Position numbers and translations under genes: made by a program
Assembly (NCBI RefSeq): GCF_014851395.1
Contig: NW_024041150.1
Location: 53,649,897-53,713,896 of the forward strand
From: Micropterus salmoides
Taxonomy: Eukaryota > Chordata > Actinopteri > Centrarchiformes > Centrarchidae
Reading direction: 5' to 3'
Length of the DNA: 64,000 bases
Shown: in pieces, positions 57,953-64,000 of the stretch
Position numbering within the stretch: the first letter of the stretch is position 1
How the letters are laid out: each line of letters starts with the position of its first letter
Notes under the pieces: model-generated
The model's database searches: none
What the model was told of the DNA's origin: nothing
The model's input: the letters and a program-made list of their open reading frames with translations, nothing else

Positions 57953-57984
<32 letters not shown>
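57953..57984. repeat. AT microsatellite
   Basis: About 15 AT repeats. Confidence 0.95.
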
Positions 57985-57989
<5 letters not shown>

Positions 57990-58504
57990 ATAATATAATA
58001 GCTTGTCGTTGGGGTGGTACCCTTATTAGGACATATTAGTACCCATTATTGTACTATAATTTAATTATTATAGTTTAAAAGGTATGTTTATGTCTTGCAG
58101 GGTACACAAAATTACCAATTTCATAAGGTACAAAAATGTACTGGCACTTAAGGGTACACAGTTGTCTCTCAAAAGGGTACCTGCACAGTGACAAGTATTT
58201 ATACCCTTTTAAGTACACACCCATACTTCTTTTTCTGAGTGTGTACAAACTCTGGTAAAAGCAGTTGATAGGACTTTAATCCTAAGGGGACTCTAACCTT
58301 TCCTTTGATACAGTCGTCACTGTAAATCTAGATTGTCCAGGCTACAAACTCTGGTAAAAAGTGTTGACAGCAGGCCCTGTTAACAAGTCAACTGTGGAGA
58401 AAACAGGGACTCTAACCCTTGTAATTCTACTCGGCCCTGTTAACTGAGGATCGGCCGTGTGAGATGGTACAATCAAAAGACCACTCTAAGCTTTTTAAAT
58501 AGTG
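57985..58504. repeat. Repeat DNA with many GGTAC motifs
   Basis: Several GGTACC and AGGGTACA blocks up to about 58205, ending in TTTTTCTGAGTGTGTAC. This resembles a fish dispersed repeat. 58225-58400 holds two diverged units beginning ACAAACTCTGGTAAAA. Confidence 0.45.
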
Positions 58505-59005
58505 TTCAATGAAAATCTTAAAACAAAGAAAAAGGAAAAGAGGACAGTTAAAGTTACAGTTCAGTGAAAGTTATCAATCTACAGCTTTAAGTTTGATTCA
58601 GTTAAAGGTAGTGGTAAAAAGAAAAGTCTTCAGTCTTGATTTAACAGTTTCAGCAGACCTGCAGTTTCGTGGGAGTTTGTTTGAAATATGTGGAGCATAA
58701 AAACTGAATGCTGCTTCTCCATGTTTAGTTTTGACCTGTCCCTGACAACCTGAGAGGTCTGGATGGTTCATAATGAAGCAGAAGATGTATTTTGGCCCTA
58801 AACCATTCAGTGCTTTAATAAGAAAAGGATTTTGAAATCAGTTATTTGACAGACAGGAAGCTAGTGTACAGACCTCAGAACTGGACTGATGAGATCCCCC
58901 TTTTTGGTCTTAGTGAGGACTCGAGCAGCAGCGTTCTGAATCAGCTGCAGCTGTTTTAGGGAGCCCTGTTACAGTAGTCGAGTCGACTGGAGATAAATGC
59001 ATGTG
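58505..59005 (-). mobile_element. L2/Maui-like LINE 3' end
   Basis: On the minus strand, broken frames give LDYCN, LLLHYEPSRPLRLSGTGQ and HGEAAFSFYAP-like segments (TWRSSIQFLCS in another frame), then a LKTFLF-type end. This is the C-terminal end of an L2-clade ORF2. Many frameshifts. Confidence 0.7.
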
Positions 59006-59045
59006 CAATGAGGAGAGAGAAAGGGTGTCTGGAGATTAGGGTGAC

Positions 59046-59405
59046 CTAGATGTGGGATTGGGGGGTTAAAGATGGTGAATCCTTGCTGTTGGTTTTCAGT
59101 AAGGGAGGTGGAGACTCTTTCTCTTGGCTCTGATGTCTCCCATGATCAGAGCTCTCTTCCGGTGGGAGCTGTGGCGGTTCTCCTTCAAGGTCTCTGGCAT
59201 GTTGTGTTATGTCTTCTTGTTCCCTGCAGCCTTTCACTTTCTGATTTACTCTAGTCCTTACCCTTCTGTGTGAGGATGGGATGTTTTTCAGGTCATCAGA
59301 CAGTGATCCAAGGTCCTGCAATAGTGGTGAAAATCTGTTCTCCTGTTGCACACTTGGTTGTTGGGTAGGTTTGTTGCTAACGCTCCCTTTCATTGCTGTC
59401 CACAT
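59046..59405 (-). mobile_element. Possible LINE ORF1-like fragment
   Basis: A 119-codon frame, MWTAMKGSVSNKPTQQPSVQ then NRFSPLLQDLGSL, is rich in Ser, Pro, Gln and charged residues. The WxxxKGG/NRFSPLL pattern resembles the linker before the esterase domain in L2-type ORF1. It precedes the LINE 3' end on the same strand. An alternative is an unrelated low-complexity protein. Confidence 0.35.
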
Positions 59406-59412
59406 CTGTGTC

Positions 59413-59724
59413 CTACCAAGAACAGGGGTTGAAGAGGCGCTTTGCCTGGATCAGGGTTCTTGCACCATTTGAAAAGTCAAATTTAATGCTTTTTAAGGTT
59501 TTTTCAGACCTCAACAAATATAAATTTAAGACTTCAAATTTTGAAACAATTTCTTTGATATAAGAGAGATGTGCGTTTGATCTCTTAATGAACAATGCAA
59601 TGCCATATTTGGCAGTTTTACCACCACAGGTGAATGACTTTGCATATTCCGAATCGGGGAACATAGAGGCCATTAAAATGTATTTTGGGTGATCAGATTG
59701 TGATCGGATAGCACTTGAGTCCAC
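59413..59724 (-). pseudogene. Possible hAT-type transposon-derived fragment
   Basis: The frame starts MDSSAIRSQSDHPKYILMAS and contains FPDSEYAKSFTCGGKTAKYG, resembling a fish repeat-encoded sequence that I associate with hAT-like elements. 59470-59560 also resembles a TTTAATGCTTTTTAAG dispersed repeat. No transposase core is seen. Confidence 0.3.
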
Positions 59725-60689
59725 ACATGAGTAGGCTTACAGGTGTAAATGCACCCGAGACTCATTGAGGACAGATTGTAATCCAATCAGCAAAACGACT
59801 TCTGGAGGTGGGACACCATGACCACATGGATGCAAATGTGTTGTCTATCCACATACAGTTGTTGCTAATTAGCATTATTTAAAGCTGACGCTGAAGTTTA
59901 GTCACTGAAGTTAGAAGAAGTTAGACCATGGCACAAAAGCGCATTTTGGATATCTTCATAATTCCATCACAGGCTAAAAAGCCTAATAGACCTGAGGAAG
60001 AAAACTCCAGCAGCACCTCTACACTTTTGAAGTGTTTTGACTGCAGCACAAGCTAAGAAAGCTGGTTTATTATTATGCTGCCGCCGTGCAGTAAATTGGC
60101 ATGTTTGCAGCTGTTCAGTCACCGTTAAACTGAAAGTTTATTTAAAAAATATTGCAGATAATTATATTTCTTTACACGCGTAGGCCATAGGCTATAGCCT
60201 ATTATGCTATTATTATCAGGACTGCACCAGTATGACCAGTGGCAACAAGCAGAGAGCACCTCGGGGCGGAGGTCTCAAATTGGACTGATTTGCTTCACTT
60301 GCAATTTAATTTATTCAATAAAGTATATCTATCTATTCAGTAATGTGTTTTATACTCCTGTGTCTTGTGGTTTAGTGTTCAAGCTTGTAGTATTCTGTAC
60401 CATTGTTGTAGCTTTGTGCCAATATCCTGCGTTACTCAAGATGTTTTGCATTGTATTTGTATTTGATTTTGAATCCGAGTTATTATTCTGTTTTTTGTTT
60501 TTCCGCTTGTGGTGCGTGTAGCTGTGTTTCACTTTTATTACCTCACCCATAGTACTGTCATAGGCAGGTTTAGCTGTCAGGGGACCTCGCGATTCCCAGT
60601 GTGTGTTGCTTCTGGGAAGCAGTGCACTGGCCATCCCAGGATGCACTGTCCCTGAGGTCCTCTGACAAGGACCTGCTTGTGGACAGACA
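59725..60689. other. No gene recognised
   Basis: Only short open frames. No domain was recognised. Confidence 0.4.
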
Positions 60690-61075
60690 GATACTGGTAC
60701 ACCCCAAAGACCGCACACCCAAACACAAGAAAAGCAATCTAGTGTATGTGATCTAGTGCAGTGAGGAATGCACAGACCTGTATATTGGGGAAGCTAAACA
60801 ACCACTACACAAACACAAACACACAGCTCAACACAGTAGGGCTAACTCCTCAGGTCAAGAAGCAGTTTATTTACATCTGAAGGATAAAGGACACTTGTTT
60901 GAGAATCACCAGGTGCACATTTTAGACGATGGATGGTTTGAAAGAGGTGTCAGGGAAGCCATTTACACCCATATTGAGAAGCCGTCATTGAACAGAGGAG
61001 GGGGTCTACGCCACCACTTATCCCACACAATGCTGTCCTTTCATCACTTCCCAGGAAACTCCATCATTGGATTGG
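60690..61075 (+). mobile_element. Penelope-like element: GIY-YIG endonuclease end
   Basis: Frames give CSEECTDLYIGEAKQPLHKH (the GIY-YIG core is DLYIGE), AVYLHLKDKGHLFENHQVHI, LDDGWFERGVREAIYTHIEK and PSLNRGGGLRHHLS. One frameshift separates the N- and C-parts near 60800-60870. The catalytic Arg (FERGVREAIY) and Glu are present. The RT is missing upstream, and unrelated C-rich DNA follows. Confidence 0.85.
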
Positions 61076-61689
61076 CTCCGCGGTTCAGTGGCACCGGGTT
61101 CACATATTACGTCCTTTTTCTTCCTAGGCTGCTTGCCGCCTTCCACCTCCAGCAATTTAATCGTAGTGGAAAACTCCGGACCCCATGTATAGGCATTCTC
61201 CCCTTTCCCAATCCACCGCACCAGCCTCAGCATCACCACCAGGCCTTACTATGGCATAGACTCATCTCCCTTCCCCCCCGGCACCACTATGCCGAGCACC
61301 AATAGCCCCATCCTCAGTCCCATATTCCAAGCACCATGCAACCCACCCACATGACACCAACCTCAACCTTCTTGCCGGCCAACGCACATCTGGCCCTATC
61401 TGCCATTACCAGCACTTCCCAGGCTTTGCCCAGACACCCGGATTCTTTCTTGAGCACTTCTCGGAATGATCTTTTACTTAGTCAGCCCAATGTTGGGCGC
61501 TAGAGCAGTCCAAAGATATTTAATCTACTCCCTTTCAAGCCTCCTTCCCAAGGACACATTTCTTTGTACATTCCAAACTATCTCCTCTACCGTTGTGCCA
61601 AGCACCTATTTCTCTCTCTTTATTTGACACCTAAACTCCCCCATCCGCATCATCCAAGGTCAATCCTTTCTTTCCCACTTACCGCTACT
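61076..61689. other. C-rich unrecognised DNA, possibly the RT part of the next element
   Basis: Proline/serine-rich open frames without a secure motif. Its composition matches the following segment, so it may be the decayed 5' part of the tyrosine-recombinase element. Confidence 0.4.
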
Positions 61690-62890
61690 ATCCACCGCAG
61701 GGCAGGTCGTCCATGATCACATGGTACCCAACGGCACTGGTAAAACGAGCGAGATTGCGACGCAACTTCCTTTCTTCTTGGGAAGGCATCTTTCTCTACG
61801 AAAAACCCGAAGACATCACATTACATCGATGCAGAATCCCTCACCAGTTTCAGCGACCTAAGATGTGACAGTCACATCCACCCTTACAAACCGCACCCGA
61901 TTATCACCGCTGCCATTCTTTGGGGACACGAGGTCCAAGCCATTCTGGTACACATGGACAACCACACTGCCATCAACATCATAACCAGGCTCACTCCCAA
62001 CCACTTGACACCACAAAGTTCACCCACGTAATGACCTTAATCTCAGCTCAACACCGATCCATCAACTGCGTCTCGTTCTCTTTCCAGAAATTCAAATCCT
62101 CTGCACCAGACTTAGATCCGTATCCCCTCAGTTTTGACCATGATCGTCACTCGAACCCTAGCTCTCCACCTGGTCTCCGCACCACAACATCAATCACCAG
62201 TAGTCTCGCTCTCATACCCTCCCATCGTTTTACTTAGTGTGGGGTAGATCAAGAACATTCCGCAGCTTGTTCAGCCTGCCATTCCTTCCATCGACATCGT
62301 GTCCTCATCCAGCTTCATCACCTATCAGCCCACACTTTCTCAATCAGAACCTCCGTCATCCACGTATACATAAGCAGGACAAACCTATTCTAAACCCTTT
62401 TCGACCCTCGAAGCTACATTCCTTCTCGCTTTCTTGGCTTCATAAGATGCTCGACATTCACCATCGCCTCATGCCCTTCCAATCATACCAGGCACGCAAG
62501 CCTCCAACAGTTCCCTTCCACTCTCAATCACTCTCAGATTCAACCTAAAATTAACAAAATGGACCATCTCGGCCTCTCTCATTCAGTTATCCTCTTCTGC
62601 TTAAACGCTCGCTGAGCCCCTTCGAACCCATCCAGACCCACGTAAACCACATAATACATCACCAGGCTACTCTGCAACATCCGCTTTCACCACTGAATCA
62701 GGCAGAGCCGTCTCACGCTTCTGGTTACAATCTCTGCCTATCCTATATATAATTCAAGATCTTCGGACCCGTACTCCGGTCACTCATTCCGTATCGGGCT
62801 GCTAGACCACATTGTCAAAATCTCGGCTGTCGCTCTTCCCATGCCTACCATAGCTACGTCCGAAACAACCATACCGACGTTCTTCAAACC
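61690..62890 (+). mobile_element. Tyrosine-recombinase retroelement remnant (DIRS/Ngaro-like)
   Basis: Motifs appear in an expected order. SSWEGIFLYEKPEDITLH at about 61776-61830 resembles the RT/RNase H linker. ITAAILWGHEVQAILVHMDN then HTAINII (about 61900-61985) resembles the RNase H region. TFLLAFLGFIRCSTFT at about 62420 and KINKMDHLGLSHSVILFCLN follow. Then YSGHSFRIG (62772-62798, with the H-x-x-R catalytic pair) and, after a +1/-1 shift, AYHSYVR (62843-62863), where the nucleophilic Tyr would be. This fits a tyrosine recombinase C-terminus, dead through frameshifts and stops. A Crypton-type origin is an alternative if the RNase H similarity is chance. Confidence 0.6.
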
Positions 62891-63435
62891 AATTTCCGTT
62901 CAGTCCGTGATTCTCACGAGCCCCCACCCTGAGTCTCGACCCTCTGGGTTCCTAGCCGCTCCGGCCACCAAACCCTAAACAACCTACTTCATCCCTCCAT
63001 CCTCGACCACACGAAAACACGAGTCAGATGAGTTGGTACAGCAGACCCAGATGGAAGGCTCTGATGTGGGACAGATGTTTTCAAAGCAGAGCTGAAGTTG
63101 TTTGTTTTCTGCTGGACAGGTAATTAAGTTAGTGCAACTTGTCAAATAAGTTGAGATCCCAATGCTCTTGCTATCAAGTCGCAAAGAAGAAAACTGGAGC
63201 CTTTCTCCCTTTAGTAACAACAGTGAGTGAGAAAATGGAAGTGCAACATCTATCCATCTGCAAAACACAGAGCTTAACAATGCTATAAGCAATATATTGA
63301 ATAATGATTAAAAGAAAGATATTTGGCATTAAACATGATATGATGACCGAAAATCAGGATATCTCATTGATATTGAAGATTAATAAATTGAATTGATCTT
63401 CCGATTGTAAAATACATAATATGGTTAAAGTAAGA
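62891..63435. other. No gene recognised
   Basis: A 102-codon minus-strand frame (62984-63292) is Leu/Ser/Cys-rich with no recognised domain. The rest is AT-rich. Confidence 0.4.
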
Positions 63436-64000
63436 TGTCTATGAAGATTCTCAGTCATCCAGGTCATAGTTATCCAACGAAGGTTAAAATGAAGGGCAAC
63501 TGGACTTGGTTGAAGCTACTGGAAGACGTTTCGTCCCTTATCCAAAGGACAATAACCCCACAACACTTGAAACAGACAACAGATGGGTGAAAAACTTGTC
63601 AGATAGGGAACTCACCCAACCAGAGAAAGACGTTCTGGCCAAAGGATTAAACTTTGCCATTACACCACAGCAACTACCGATAGTAGACCTCATCACAGCC
63701 ACAGAATCGGCCATTAGGAAAAACAAATTAACAGAAACAGAAGCGGAACAGCTCAGACTAAAGGTATCTGCAGCCCTTTCTAATGCGAAGGCCCCCCCCC
63801 TTCCAACCTCACCATCCAAGAAAGGAAGGCTGTGACATCCCTGAGCAAGGATCAAAACATCACTATCCTACCTGCGGACAAAGGAAGATGCACGGTAGTA
63901 CTTAACACAGCTGACTACCAGAACAAAGTCAACACACTACTAATGGACACAAACACGTATGAGACACTGAGACGAGACCCAACCAGCGGATACAAGAAAA
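63436..64000 (+). mobile_element. Penelope-like element, 5' part (cut by window edge)
   Basis: Starts with the terminal block (GATTCTCAGTCATCCAGGTC ... AAGGGCAACTGGACTTGGTT). The ORF frame from about 63540 reads NNPTTLETDNRWVKNLSDRE, then VLAKGLNFAITPQQLPIVDL and KLTETEAEQLRLKVSAALSN. A frameshift lies near 63800 (C-run), after which LSKDQNITILPADKGRCTVV and NTADYQNKVNTLL continue in another frame. This is the N-terminal domain before the RT. The remaining RT and GIY-YIG parts would lie beyond 64000. Confidence 0.85.

Noticed and set aside
1..64000. CRISPR arrays or prokaryotic operons
   Set aside because: No regular spacer-repeat pattern; the tandem repeats seen are minisatellites, zinc-finger units or segmental duplication.

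Overview
The window looks like an accessory, repeat-rich stretch of a teleost (probably percomorph) genome. The clues are intron-containing vertebrate genes with GT..AG splice sites, fish-type Tc1/mariner transposons, L2-like LINEs, Penelope-like elements with a GIY-YIG endonuclease, tRNA-like SINEs, C2H2 zinc-finger arrays and clusters of V-set immunoglobulin genes. There are no bacterial features, CRISPR arrays or rRNA genes. No database search was possible, so family names come from motif recognition.

Layout. 0.8-7.5 kb: a small inverted-repeat element, a decayed LINE that runs in frame into a broken seven-finger C2H2 array, Penelope and LINE pieces, and a Tc1 copy carrying a SINE. 11.2-16.3 kb (minus): the one convincing intact single-copy gene, a six-exon cytosolic 5'-nucleotidase 1 (NT5C1) of 294 residues, with a fold-back repeat in intron 1 and a second, larger inverted repeat just upstream of exon 1. 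18-24 kb: LINE and Tc1 remnants, then a 500-N assembly gap (23842-24341). 24.5-31.7 kb: a 3.59 kb direct tandem duplication with nearly identical copies; its right end splits a Tc1 element. 32.7-33.4 kb: a zinc-finger terminal exon split by a 411-bp LTR-like insertion. 35.9-54.6 kb (all minus): three V-set Ig genes or gene pieces, separated by two inverted L2-like LINE copies, an 89-bp palindrome and a fragment resembling the P2X7 cytoplasmic tail. 55-64 kb: LINE ORF1 pieces, a SINE, a Penelope GIY-YIG segment, a C-rich tyrosine-recombinase (DIRS/Ngaro-like) remnant, and the 5' part of a Penelope element cut by the window edge.

How the parts relate. NT5C1 (AMP dephosphorylation in the cytosol) is independent of its neighbours. 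The V-set genes and zinc-finger pieces look like decaying members of two expanded fish families. Mobile DNA covers much of the rest and explains most breaks. The features most worth checking are the near-identical tandem duplication beside the gap, the NT5C1 gene with its shortened N-terminal region and flanking inverted repeats, the V-set gene lacking its first canonical cysteine, and the paired LINE copies sharing one frameshift.
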